64,000 bases of DNA from Anaerocolumna sp. AGMB13025. GTDB taxonomy: Bacteria > Bacillota > Clostridia > Lachnospirales > Lachnospiraceae. The stretch is taken from the NCBI RefSeq assembly GCF_029689925.1, contig NZ_CP121445.1, forward strand, positions 15,001-79,000. Reading direction: 5' to 3'. Made by a program: the position numbers and the translations under genes. Positions 27,628 through 35,281 of this stretch are shown in pieces. The notes beneath the pieces are model-generated. The model worked only from the letters and a program-made list of their open reading frames with translations, was not told the DNA's origin and ran no database searches. The stretch's first letter is position 1; each line of letters begins with the position of its first letter.

Positions 27628-28842
27628 ATGGATAGCCGCCAGGAAGTAGTCAGAGATAATAATTGCTTAGTTGATACAGGTGAAAAGCCAGGCAGTAAAA
27701 AATGGTATATGGCTCTAAAAAAGAAGAGGTCACTGCTTTTAATCGTGATTCCGGTTTCCTTTTTTATTCTGTGGCTTGTACGTAATAACCCTAAGATAGC
27801 GGAATTTGTATTTGCCAGAGGGATCTATAAATGGATATCTCAAGGAATTAGTTTGATAACCGGCTTATTTCCTTTTTCTCTTATGGAGCTTGAAATCATT
27901 GTAGTTCCCATTATTGCTTTATACCTAGTAATCCGTTTTATATGGAAGCTGTTTCACTTATCACGTAATAATGCTGGGGAAGCAGGATATACCTTTACCT
28001 TGGGTATATTAAACGGGGTCTGTGCCTTAGGAATTATATTCTTCTTATACGTAATGCTGGGAGGAGTTAATTATTACAGATATTCCTTTGCAGCTTACAG
28101 TGGTCTGGAAATAAAGGAATCATCAGTTAATGAATTATATCAGCTATGTCTGGAATTAGCCGATGAGGCAGCAGGAATCAGAGACCAATTACACCAGACA
28201 CCAGGAGCGGAGGACGAAAATGGGGTATTAAAGCTAAATAATCAGGATTGGAAGGCAGTATCAGATAATATGGAACAAGCCTTCATGAAATTATCAAAGG
28301 AATATCCTGTACTAGGTGGAAATTACCATTCCTTAAAGCCGGTGTTTTTCTCGGAATTTATGTCCAGAATGGAAATTACGGGAATATTCTGGCCCTTTAC
28401 CATGGAGGCAAATGTTAACATAGATGCAGCCGATTATTCCATACCTGCCACCATGGGGCATGAGTTAGCACATTTGCGTGGATTTATGCGGGAGGATGAA
28501 GCGAATTTCATCGGATACCTTGTCTGCAAGGAATCTGATAACCTGGATTATCAGTACAGCGGCATTATGCTGGCCCTTACTTATGCCGGAAATCAGCTTT
28601 ATAAACAGGACCCTGGGTTATATGAATCCGTAAGGAAGCATTATAATACTGAAATGACAGCAGATTTAAGAGATGAATATTACTACTGGAAACAGTTTGA
28701 AGATACGGTAATCAGTACGGTGTCAAATACCATGAACGACAATTACCTAAAAGCCAATAAGCAGAGTGACGGTGTAAAGAGTTATGGCAGGATGGTAGAT
28801 TTACTGCTGGCGGAGTATCGGAAGAATCATCCGGAGGAATAA
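27628..28842 (+). CDS. DUF3810-type membrane protein with zincin-like HExxH motif
   Basis: The protein of 404 aa has three hydrophobic segments in the first 150 residues, then a soluble domain containing GHELAHLRGFMREDEANF. HELAH (about 278-282) and the following Glu fit a zinc metallopeptidase site. This pattern and length fit the DUF3810 family. The ATG at 27628 is 8 bases from AGGAG; an upstream GTG at 27619 is less likely. It lies 55 bases behind the sigma-like gene, so the two may be co-transcribed. The substrate is unknown. Confidence 0.82.
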   Translation: MDSRQEVVRDNNCLVDTGEKPGSKKWYMALKKKRSLLLIVIPVSFFILWLVRNNPKIAEFVFARGIYKWISQGISLITGLFPFSLMELEIIVVPIIALYLVIRFIWKLFHLSRNNAGEAGYTFTLGILNGVCALGIIFFLYVMLGGVNYYRYSFAAYSGLEIKESSVNELYQLCLELADEAAGIRDQLHQTPGAEDENGVLKLNNQDWKAVSDNMEQAFMKLSKEYPVLGGNYHSLKPVFFSEFMSRMEITGIFWPFTMEANVNIDAADYSIPATMGHELAHLRGFMREDEANFIGYLVCKESDNLDYQYSGIMLALTYAGNQLYKQDPGLYESVRKHYNTEMTADLRDEYYYWKQFEDTVISTVSNTMNDNYLKANKQSDGVKSYGRMVDLLLAEYRKNHPEE

Positions 28843-28867
28843 ATATGGAAGACAAAGGGATAAGAAG

Positions 28868-29608
28868 TTATCTGGAATAAAGATAAGCCCTCCCTTTTTT
28901 TCCAATCCGCTTTACAGTCCCGACATGATTTAATATATTAAGAGCCGTTATAGCATCTTTTTGCCGCAAACCAGAAGCTTTCTGGTAATCTTTAGTGGTG
29001 AAATTCTCCGGAAGATTCACCGGCAGTAGTTTTTGATATTCTGCGGCATTATTAATAATAACCTCCTCCACAAGTGCTGTGGGAATACCATCATTCCTGG
29101 TGGAACCTTTCTTTTTATCCTTGCTCCAGCCATTTAACAGGCGGTATTCTTCAAGGTCCATAAGTATAATATGTAATCGCAGATTAGGATTTAAAAGATA
29201 ACTTTTAATCTTATATAATTCAGGAAATATCATATAGGGAGTTCCGGTCTTTGGTGATTTACGGGGCGGACTTATTTCGCCGGTTTCCTCATTAATCCAT
29301 CGCAGCCATTTGGTGTGAGGAATGGGATATACGATAGTAACAGGAGATAAGTCCAAAAAAACATCCAGTTTTCTTCTAAGTTTATCAAAATTTCTGGTTT
29401 GGATTTCAATAATACCATTCTCATCAACAATATCAGCATAAAAGTTTTCCACTTTAATCTCATGGCAGGATTGGTCTGCTACCAGATAATTTTTTAAGAT
29501 TGCATGTATCGTTTTTTCACTAAGGGTACCAATACCGCTGCCTTCCCGTTTACTGTCTATTATTTTTGTGCATGTGTCCTGGAATAAAAGCTGATTCATA
29601 AAAGACAC
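28868..29608 (-). CDS. conserved hypothetical protein, possible nuclease-like domain plus winged helix
   Basis: I do not recognise this 246-aa protein with certainty. Residues 57-73 (YADIVDENGIIEIQTRNF) have the shape of a PD-(D/E)XK core: Asp59 then Glu68-x-Gln70. The middle region contains several hydrophobic strands (VTIVYPI, HIILMDLEEYRLL). The last 45 residues (TTKDYQKASGLRQKDAITAL) look like a winged-helix DNA-binding domain. Gln in place of the catalytic Lys makes nuclease activity doubtful. It is a single gene facing the DUF3810 gene. Confidence 0.65.
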   Translation of the reverse strand: MSFMNQLLFQDTCTKIIDSKREGSGIGTLSEKTIHAILKNYLVADQSCHEIKVENFYADIVDENGIIEIQTRNFDKLRRKLDVFLDLSPVTIVYPIPHTKWLRWINEETGEISPPRKSPKTGTPYMIFPELYKIKSYLLNPNLRLHIILMDLEEYRLLNGWSKDKKKGSTRNDGIPTALVEEVIINNAAEYQKLLPVNLPENFTTKDYQKASGLRQKDAITALNILNHVGTVKRIGKKGRAYLYSR

Positions 29609-29780
29609 CTGCCTTTCATCAGAATTTTTTACTAGTTATATCGAATATTTTATTACCATATTTAGCATATAGTAGTCAGGCAATTACGTCAAGATAAAGA
29701 AGTAATACTAATTGTTACTCGTTATTGAATATGAGTTAAATATTTTTTTATTGGTATAAATTTAATAATTTTATTATATG

Positions 29781-29931
29781 ATGTCGGGTCAAAAAAGGTA
29801 AAAATCAAGAATTTCTATGCTAAATATACAAAAAAAAATAGCATTTGCATGTTCTATAAGAAGTTTTCGATTTACTTCTATTCTGCAATTTACAAAAGAC
29901 CATTTGCAAAATGACCTTTTGACCGCGACAT
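29781..29931. mobile_element. 151-bp miniature element with ATGTCG(C)GGTCAAAA ends
   Basis: The left end ATGTCGGGTCAAAA is repeated inverted at the right end (TTTTGACCGCGACAT, one extra base). Flanks TATTATATG and TATTATATA are nearly identical and may be a target duplication. The interior is AT-rich without a frame. It lies behind the start of the hypothetical gene at 29608. Confidence 0.6.
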
Positions 29932-30020
29932 TATTATATAAAATTGTATAATTAAGTAACCACTAGTATTATTGATAACTTTATATACCAAAAGCGGGAA
30001 AAAATATCACCAAGAACTAA

Positions 30021-30229
30021 GGCAGTAACCTGGCCGGCTTGTAATTTTTTTGTATTGGAAAGGTTCCCCTGGAACTTAAACTTGGTGCACTGCGCCAAGG
30101 AGGAAAAGAGCAACTGTTTGAACGAAGTGAGTTTTGCTCATTTCCTCCTGCTTTAAGCAGTTCACCAAGTTTTAGTGACAGGAGGAACCTTTCCCTACAA
30201 AAAAATTACAAGCCGGCCAGGTTACTGCC
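30021..30229. mobile_element. 209-bp long-hairpin element
   Basis: GGCAGTAACCTGGCCGGCTT at the left end is exactly inverted at the right end, and the match continues through GTAATTTTTTTGTA and GGAAAGGTTCC with a one-base slip. Further inside, AACTTGGTG/CACCAAGTT and AGGAGGAAA/TTTCCTCCT also pair, so almost the whole 209 bases can fold into one imperfect hairpin. No frame and no clear target duplication. It lies just upstream of the promoter and leader of the M18 aminopeptidase. Confidence 0.8.
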
Positions 30230-30284
30230 GCCCCCTTGATAATTTTTCTACAATACCATTACATGACTATCTTAAATTCCTCTA

Positions 30285-30313
30285 TTGTTTATTTTGATAC
30301 CATAGACTATAAT
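30285..30313 (+). promoter_or_regulatory. sigma-A promoter before the leader of the M18 aminopeptidase
   Basis: TTGTTT (30285-30290), 17 bases, then a perfect TATAAT (30308-30313). Transcription would begin near 30320, placing the complete structured leader (30347-30471) in the 5' untranslated region. Confidence 0.7.
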
Positions 30314-30346
30314 ATTCATAAGTATGTCTATAACAAAAGAGGTAAG

Positions 30347-30471
30347 GGTTGAAAGAAAATCTAAGAATTGAAAGGTGCCACAATACGATTCTTTCAACCG
30401 GTGAAACTCGTTTCGCCTTTTATTATGTGGCAGTATCGCAAGTGAACTTGCGGTATGCAAGGGGTATAAAC
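30347..30471 (+). promoter_or_regulatory. structured pseudoknot leader, copy A, before the M18 aminopeptidase
   Basis: This is the clearest copy. P1: GGTTGAAAGAA (30347-30357) with TTCTTTCAACC (30389-30399). P2: TGCCACA (30376-30382) with TGTGGCA (30426-30432). P3: GGTGAAAC-TC-GTTTCGCC (30400-30417). P4: TATCGCAAG-TGAA-CTTGCGGTA (30434-30455). Then TGCAAGGGGTATAAAC and the ATG. The first P2 strand lies inside the P1 loop and the second lies outside, so the fold is a pseudoknot. The ribosome-site AAGGGG begins about 3 bases after P4. It resembles no riboswitch class I know. Confidence 0.8.
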
Positions 30472-31770
30472 ATGAGTCATAATACGATTGCGTTAGAATT
30501 ACTTTCCTATATCAAAGCCGCAACCGCACCCTACCAGGTCGTGGAGGAAGGGATAAGAACCTTAAAAGAAGCCGGTTTTGAGGAAGTTAAAATGAAGGAG
30601 AGCTGGAAGCTTAAGGCAGGCGGTGCATATTATATTAAACCATATGGAACTTCCCTGTTTGCCTTTACCATAGGTGAGGATTGGAAAACCGGACAAAACC
30701 TTCGCATAGCGGCCGCCCATACCGATCATCCCGGCTTCCGCTTAAAACCCAATGCTGAGATGACGGCAGGTGCTTACTGCAAACTAAATACCGAAGTTTA
30801 CGGCGGTCCTATTTTAAATACCTGGATGGATAGACCCTTATCCATTGCAGGAAGGGTAGCCTTAAAAAGTAAAGATCCTTTTCATCCCGAGATGAGGTTA
30901 ATTGACTTTAAAAAACCTCTTCTGACCATACCTAATCTGGCGATTCATATTAACAGAGAGGTTAATAAAGGGGTGGAACTGAATAAACAGACAGATACGA
31001 TTCCTGTCATTGCTACCTTAAAGGAAAGCCTTAATAAAAATAATTTCTTTATCACCTACTTAGCCAAAGAATTAGAGGTGAATACCGAGGAGATTCTGGA
31101 TTACGATTTGTACATATATAATGCAGAAGAGGGAAGTTTAATTGGAATGGAGGAAGACTTCATATCCTGTCCTAGACTTGATAACTTAACCTCCGTGTGG
31201 GCGCTGTTAAAAGGTATTATTCATGGACGGCGCAGGGAAGGCATTAATTTCATTGCGTTATATGACAATGAGGAGATTGGAAGCCGAAGTAAGCAAGGTG
31301 CGGATTCCGCTCTTTTAACTATTATGCTGGAGAAGATTTATGAAGGGCTTTTAGTAGATAAAAGAACCAGTCTTTATGAAGATGTTTCTGAGGGTATTTT
31401 ATTATCTGTTGACGTGGCTCATGGAGTCCATCCAAACCGGCCGGAAAAATATGATCCTGTTAATTATACCAAATTAAACGGCGGAGTCGTATTTAAGATA
31501 GACAGTAATCAAAAATACACCTATGATACGGAAGCAATAGCAGTTGCCCAGCAAATCTGTCAGTTATGTGAGGTGCCCTATCAGAAGTTTGTAAACCGTT
31601 CGGATATGCCCGGTGGTATGACCTTAGGTCCAATGATTTCTTCCTGGTTACCAATGAAAACGGTAGATCTTGGGGTCCCCTTGCTTGGAATGCACTCATC
31701 CAGGGAATTAATGGGAACGAAAGACCAGGAGCATCTTGAAAAACTAATAAAGGGATTCTTCGAATTGTAA
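30472..31770 (+). CDS. M18-family aminopeptidase
   Basis: The 432-aa protein is a dinuclear zinc aminopeptidase that removes N-terminal residues in the cytoplasm. Metal and catalytic motifs are present: AAHTDHPGFRLKP (H83), DNEEIGSRSKQGADS (about 261-275), SVDVAHGVHPNRPEKY, and near the end GVPLLGMHSSRELMG. The length is normal for M18. The start at 30472 is chosen because the longer frame (from a TTG at 30349) only translates the structured leader. The gene has its own promoter and stands upstream of a small-RNA candidate and the agr genes. Confidence 0.93.
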   Translation: MSHNTIALELLSYIKAATAPYQVVEEGIRTLKEAGFEEVKMKESWKLKAGGAYYIKPYGTSLFAFTIGEDWKTGQNLRIAAAHTDHPGFRLKPNAEMTAGAYCKLNTEVYGGPILNTWMDRPLSIAGRVALKSKDPFHPEMRLIDFKKPLLTIPNLAIHINREVNKGVELNKQTDTIPVIATLKESLNKNNFFITYLAKELEVNTEEILDYDLYIYNAEEGSLIGMEEDFISCPRLDNLTSVWALLKGIIHGRRREGINFIALYDNEEIGSRSKQGADSALLTIMLEKIYEGLLVDKRTSLYEDVSEGILLSVDVAHGVHPNRPEKYDPVNYTKLNGGVVFKIDSNQKYTYDTEAIAVAQQICQLCEVPYQKFVNRSDMPGGMTLGPMISSWLPMKTVDLGVPLLGMHSSRELMGTKDQEHLEKLIKGFFEL

Positions 31771-31819
31771 AAATTTACTTGGCGATATTACTAAATAATA
31801 AAAAAAAATTATCAATCTA

Positions 31820-31848
31820 TTGACAAATCCTACAAAAACTGATATCAT
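31820..31848 (+). promoter_or_regulatory. sigma-A promoter of a small RNA candidate
   Basis: A perfect TTGACA (31820-31825), a 17-base spacer and TATCAT (31843-31848). The next gene begins 250 bases away, and a terminator lies between. Confidence 0.7.
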
Positions 31849-31854
31849 TTAATA

Positions 31855-31998
31855 AGTCGATACAAGAAGGTATTGTACTAGAGGAAGTAAGCGCGTTGGG
31901 GAACGTGAGAGGGCAGAAGCTATTATAAAGTAAGACTAACTAATACATGTACTTGGTATTCGGGGTGCATATTTGGTTAGTCTTATTTTATATCTTTT
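31855..31998 (+). ncRNA. small non-coding RNA candidate upstream of the agr genes
   Basis: Between a strong promoter and a terminator lies a unit of about 140 bases without a useful frame. Predicted stems are TACAA/TTGTA near 31861-31877, CGTT-GGGG-AACG near 31895-31906, and the terminator stem TAAGACTAAC (31931-31940) with GTTAGTCTTA (31976-31985) followed by TTTTATATCTTTT. It matches no RNA family that I recognise. It could be a trans-acting RNA next to agr, or a leader that stops transcription before agrA. Confidence 0.55.
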
Positions 31999-32099
31999 AG
32001 GAAATTAATTGCAAAAAATGGGACAATAAGTTATATACAAAACGATAGAACAATAAGTAACTATTACAACAGCGAAAGTTAAAGGATGGGAATCCCAGG

Positions 32100-32813
32100 A
32101 TGGTTGTGCAAATAGCAGTATGCGATGATGAAATCATATTCTTGGAAGATATGGTGAATCAGATAGCTACACAATTTAGAAAATCAGGCAGTGAAATTAA
32201 TATAAATTCTTTTATGGATGGAACAAATTTACTGGAGGAAAACTCCAATATTCCTTTTGATGTATTATTTTTGGATATAGAAATGCCTGGAATCAGCGGG
32301 ATCGAAGTGGCTGAGACAATAAGGGCATCGAATCCTTTTGTAATTATTATATTTATAACAAATCGGGATGATCTGGTATTTCATTCACTCCGTTACAGAC
32401 CGTTTCGTTTTATCCGGAAAACTCACTTAAGGGAGGAACTCCCCGAGGCAATTGAAGCAATCGTTAAAAAATTAAGAAGCGAAAATCAGTATATTACAGT
32501 GAGCTTTAACAACTCCTCCACGCAGATTAGAATAACGGAAATTATGTATGTGGAAAGTTATAAGCATGATATTTTTCTTTATATCCAGGATGAAAAGTAC
32601 CGTATTAAGAGTAATTTAAAAATAATGGAAAAAGAATTGGAGGGTTATGGTTTTATACGGGTGCATAGTGGTTTTCTTGTAAATTACCGGTATATTTTTT
32701 CCATAGACAAGACAAAAGTGATATTAAATAATAAAGAAATGGTTCCTTTAAGCCGCTATCGTTCAGAGGCGGTAAAACAAAAGCTTCAATTATTCTCAAG
32801 AGGTACGCAGTGA
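32100..32813 (+). CDS. LytTR-family response regulator, AgrA-like
   Basis: This 237-aa regulator has a receiver domain with D59 in VLFLDIEMPGISG, then a LytTR DNA-binding domain (YITVSFNNSSTQIRITEIMY, YGFIRVHSGFLVNYRYI). AgrA-type proteins bind paired 9-base repeats; two direct ACAATAAGT repeats lie upstream at 32023-32031 and 32050-32058. It is the first gene of a four-gene unit, and its stop overlaps the kinase start. By family knowledge it is phosphorylated by the AgrC-like kinase when peptide signal accumulates. Confidence 0.9.
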   Translation: MVVQIAVCDDEIIFLEDMVNQIATQFRKSGSEININSFMDGTNLLEENSNIPFDVLFLDIEMPGISGIEVAETIRASNPFVIIIFITNRDDLVFHSLRYRPFRFIRKTHLREELPEAIEAIVKKLRSENQYITVSFNNSSTQIRITEIMYVESYKHDIFLYIQDEKYRIKSNLKIMEKELEGYGFIRVHSGFLVNYRYIFSIDKTKVILNNKEMVPLSRYRSEAVKQKLQLFSRGTQ

Positions 32814-34159
32814 TGATGTGGTTGTTAATAGAGTATCTGGCAACGTTTATACAGTGTTTTGTTTCCACGGAGTTTGTTTCCAGGTACTTAGGGTTTAAAA
32901 GAGAAGGCCAAAGCAGATACATCGGTTTTATGGCAGCGTTTGGAGTCCAGTTCGGAGCAACTTTAATTATGAATCGTATTACCATTTTTGAAGGAGTGGC
33001 TGGTCTTATTTATCCGGGAATCGTTGTTTTATACGGCATCTTCTTTTTAAATGGTTCTATATACGAAAAAATAGTAATAGCCTGCATCGATAACGGCTTG
33101 AAAATGATTACCGGAATATCAGTACTGACCTTAATCAGTTATATTTCTCCGCTTGAGGTAACGAATTTGATTACGAAACCGGGAATCAACCGTTTCATTG
33201 TACTGATTATGGCTCAGTCTAGTTATTTCTTTTTAACACGTATGCTTTTACGTCTACAAAAGAATAACAAGTTTTCTTTATCCATTATGGAATGGATTGC
33301 AATATTAAGTGTATTTATTACTTCATTTGCTGCAGGTGTATTGGTTTTTGAAATATTAATAACAAGTCCTAATACAAAGCAGAATGGCTCTTATGGTATA
33401 CTGATTTTACTGTGTTTAATCTTAATTAATGTATTATGTTACTATATATTTGTTAAGATAAGTGCAAAAAATAAAGAACGACTTAAATATTCCTTAATGG
33501 AATTACGTCTTAAGGAGCAGGAAAAAAATCTTATTGGCATGAAACAGTCTTATGAAGAAATCCGTAAGCTCCGTCATGATATGAAAAATTATATTGAATG
33601 CGCGGTAACCCTATTGCATAACGGAAAAGAGTCGGAAGCGGAAAACTATTTAAGTACTCTTATGGAAAGCAAAATAAGCTTCGGTACTCAGATTGTCCTT
33701 ACAAAAAGTGATGCAGTCAATGCGGTAATCAATTCCAAGCTCGCTGTATGCAAGAAAAACAATATTGCGTTACATTATGAAATAACCGGAAGCATAGAAC
33801 TGTTGCCGGAACTGGATTTAAGTATATTGCTTGCCAATCTTTTGGATAATGCAATTGAAGCTAGTATGAAATTAAAGGAGGAAAGAAAGATATCCTTAAA
33901 TATATATAATGAAAGAGGTTATATCGTTATTCTCATCAGTAATTATATAAAGGAATCTGTTCTCAATAAAAATCCTCATCTGCATACTACAAAAAAAGAT
34001 AAACTCCAGCATGGAGTTGGAAGTTTAAGCATAAAAGATATTGTGAATAAACATAACGGAATGATTAATATTTATGAAAAAAACCAGTATTTTACTGTAG
34101 ATATTTGGCTTAAATACAGTACGGAAAATGAAGGTATACCAAACGTGCCGTATGCTTGA
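32813..34159 (+). CDS. AgrC-like peptide-sensing histidine kinase
   Basis: The protein of about 448 aa has six or seven transmembrane helices in residues 1-210, followed by a cytoplasmic kinase of the GHKL class. The phospho-acceptor histidine lies in KLRHDMKNYIE (about residue 250) and the N box is LLANLLDNAIEA. A typical SLSIKDIV G-box region follows. The ATG overlaps the regulator stop (ATGA type). Multi-pass sensor plus GHKL kinase next to AgrB and AgrD genes identifies it as the receptor for the cyclic peptide. Confidence 0.9.
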   Translation: MMWLLIEYLATFIQCFVSTEFVSRYLGFKREGQSRYIGFMAAFGVQFGATLIMNRITIFEGVAGLIYPGIVVLYGIFFLNGSIYEKIVIACIDNGLKMITGISVLTLISYISPLEVTNLITKPGINRFIVLIMAQSSYFFLTRMLLRLQKNNKFSLSIMEWIAILSVFITSFAAGVLVFEILITSPNTKQNGSYGILILLCLILINVLCYYIFVKISAKNKERLKYSLMELRLKEQEKNLIGMKQSYEEIRKLRHDMKNYIECAVTLLHNGKESEAENYLSTLMESKISFGTQIVLTKSDAVNAVINSKLAVCKKNNIALHYEITGSIELLPELDLSILLANLLDNAIEASMKLKEERKISLNIYNERGYIVILISNYIKESVLNKNPHLHTTKKDKLQHGVGSLSIKDIVNKHNGMINIYEKNQYFTVDIWLKYSTENEGIPNVPYA

Positions 34160-34233
34160 CCAAACGTGCGCAGCCTATTGAAAAAACCAATCAAATCAGT
34201 TATCATCTAAGTGAACTTAAGGCAATCCAAAAC

Positions 34234-34247
34234 AATGCTTAAGCATT
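34234..34247. promoter_or_regulatory. 14-bp perfect palindrome before agrB
   Basis: AATGCTT-AAGCATT is a loopless palindrome lying directly before the AGGAGGGGG ribosome site of agrB. It could be an operator or a site of translational control. Confidence 0.4.
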
Positions 34248-34260
34248 AGGAGGGGGTATA

Positions 34261-34839
34261 TTGGCCAATCGAGTTGCTGTGAAGATAGCTGATTTTTTAT
34301 GCATTAATGATATAATACGGCATGAAGAAAAGGATATTTACATATACGGTTTTGAAATTTTTTTTTCTAATCTTATTAATTTTACTATTGTGGTGGTTTT
34401 AGGCTTATTGCTAAATCAATTTTTCCATGCGATGCTGTTTTATGTGGTATTTGTAGTAACCAGGTCCTATTCAGGAGGTTATCACGCCAGTACTTATTTA
34501 AAATGTAATCTGACATTTGCATCCGTGCTTTTAGTAACCTTGTTGATATCCAGATTATTACTTCCTACAATATCACTGGCTTATTTACTGGTCTTTATGG
34601 CTATTTATGTCGGATGTATTCTTGAATATGCGCCGATTGAGAATAACCATAAAAAGTTACTGGATTCGGATAAAATTAAGTATCGGAAAATCAGCATCGT
34701 AATTAGTATCTGCTGGACAGCTGTAGCTATAGTATTGTATTTTATTGCGAAAGAATTTGCTGCTACATTAACACTGACATTGGTGATGGTTGCCATGTTA
34801 ATGTTAATTGAGGTAAATAAAAGAAAGGAGCTGTATTAA
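34261..34839 (+). CDS. agrB: AgrB-like peptide-processing membrane protease
   Basis: The 192-aa integral membrane cysteine protease cuts the AgrD precursor and helps close the ring. The catalytic pair is H75 and C82 in RSYSGGYHASTYLKC, the family hallmark. Several hydrophobic helices cover the rest. The start is TTG with AGGAGGGGG before it. AgrD follows after one base. Length and motif are typical. Confidence 0.93.
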   Translation: MANRVAVKIADFLCINDIIRHEEKDIYIYGFEIFFSNLINFTIVVVLGLLLNQFFHAMLFYVVFVVTRSYSGGYHASTYLKCNLTFASVLLVTLLISRLLLPTISLAYLLVFMAIYVGCILEYAPIENNHKKLLDSDKIKYRKISIVISICWTAVAIVLYFIAKEFAATLTLTLVMVAMLMLIEVNKRKELY

Positions 34840-34840
34840 T

Positions 34841-34990
34841 ATGAAGGTAAAAAAATCTTTACTAAATGCCATAGCAAAGCTTGGTTACAAGAGTGCTATG
34901 ACAGCTGGTGGAACTGCATCTCAGTATGGAGTTTACCAGGCAAGAGAACCAAAAGCAGTTTCTGATTTAAGAAGTAAGAAAAAGGCTTAA
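34841..34990 (+). CDS. agrD: AgrD-like cyclic lactone autoinducer precursor
   Basis: The 49-codon gene starts one base after the agrB stop with AAAGGAG before it. An amphipathic N-terminal helix (MKVKKSLLNAIAKLGYKSAM) is followed by TAGGTASQYGVYQAREP and a charged tail (SDLRSKKKA). The peptide contains no cysteine. The ring is probably an ester (lactone) through the Ser of ASQYGVY rather than the thiolactone of staphylococci. The terminator at 35035 ends the unit. Confidence 0.85.
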   Translation: MKVKKSLLNAIAKLGYKSAMTAGGTASQYGVYQAREPKAVSDLRSKKKA

Positions 34991-35034
34991 TGTAATGTAA
35001 CCGATGAATACTGGGGAGTATATCATTATAGATG

Positions 35035-35080
35035 CCCTGAACCATACAGATAATTGTAAGGTTCAGGGTATATTTTTATT
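35035..35080 (+). terminator. terminator of the agr operon
   Basis: CCCTGAACC (35035-35043) pairs with GGTTCAGGG (35060-35068) and is followed by TATATTTTTATTTT. It lies 44 bases behind agrD. Confidence 0.85.
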
Positions 35081-35084
35081 TTAT

Positions 35085-35151
35085 GAGGCTGTCGCAAATC
35101 AAAGACTAAATTACCTGGGAGAAAATAAGGATTATATTTTGCAACAGCCCC
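35085..35151. mobile_element. 67-bp palindromic remnant, same family as 54375-54580
   Basis: GAGGCTGTCGCAAA at the left is inverted as TTTGCAACAGCCCC at the right. The interior (CAAAGACTAAATTACCTGGG, then AAAATAAGGATTATATTTTG) is clearly related to the left half of the element at 54375. It may be an internally deleted copy. Confidence 0.6.
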
Positions 35152-35204
35152 TGTAAAATAAAAACAGGACCTGCTGGTAACGGCAGCCAGAAGAAAAGTT
35201 TCAT

Positions 35205-35232
35205 TAAAGCTTTTCTGCGTATCTGCCGAAAT
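35205..35232 (+). promoter_or_regulatory. sigma-28 (SigD) type promoter of the flagellin operon
   Basis: TAAAGCTTTT (TAAA at 35205) and GCCGAAAT (35225-35232) are 16 bases apart. Known flagellar sigma-28 promoters read TAAA-N14-16-GCCGATAT. The box lies about 50 bases before the first gene of the flagellin operon, a fitting place. Confidence 0.65.
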
Positions 35233-35281
35233 ATGTTTTAATAAAAGGAAAGCAATTCCGGTAAAAGAGAGAGTGAAATCG

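Noticed and set aside
30349..30471. N-terminal extension of the M18 aminopeptidase from a TTG at 30349
   Set aside because: The added 41 residues are the translated leader motif; M18 proteins start near MSHNTIAL, and AAGGGG is correctly placed before the ATG at 30472. The same applies to the murG extension to 61302.
30347..30471. Cyclic-di-GMP, SAM, preQ1 or T-box class for the structured leader
   Set aside because: The diagnostic conserved cores of these classes that I know are not visible, and the order of helices differs. A database search would be decisive.
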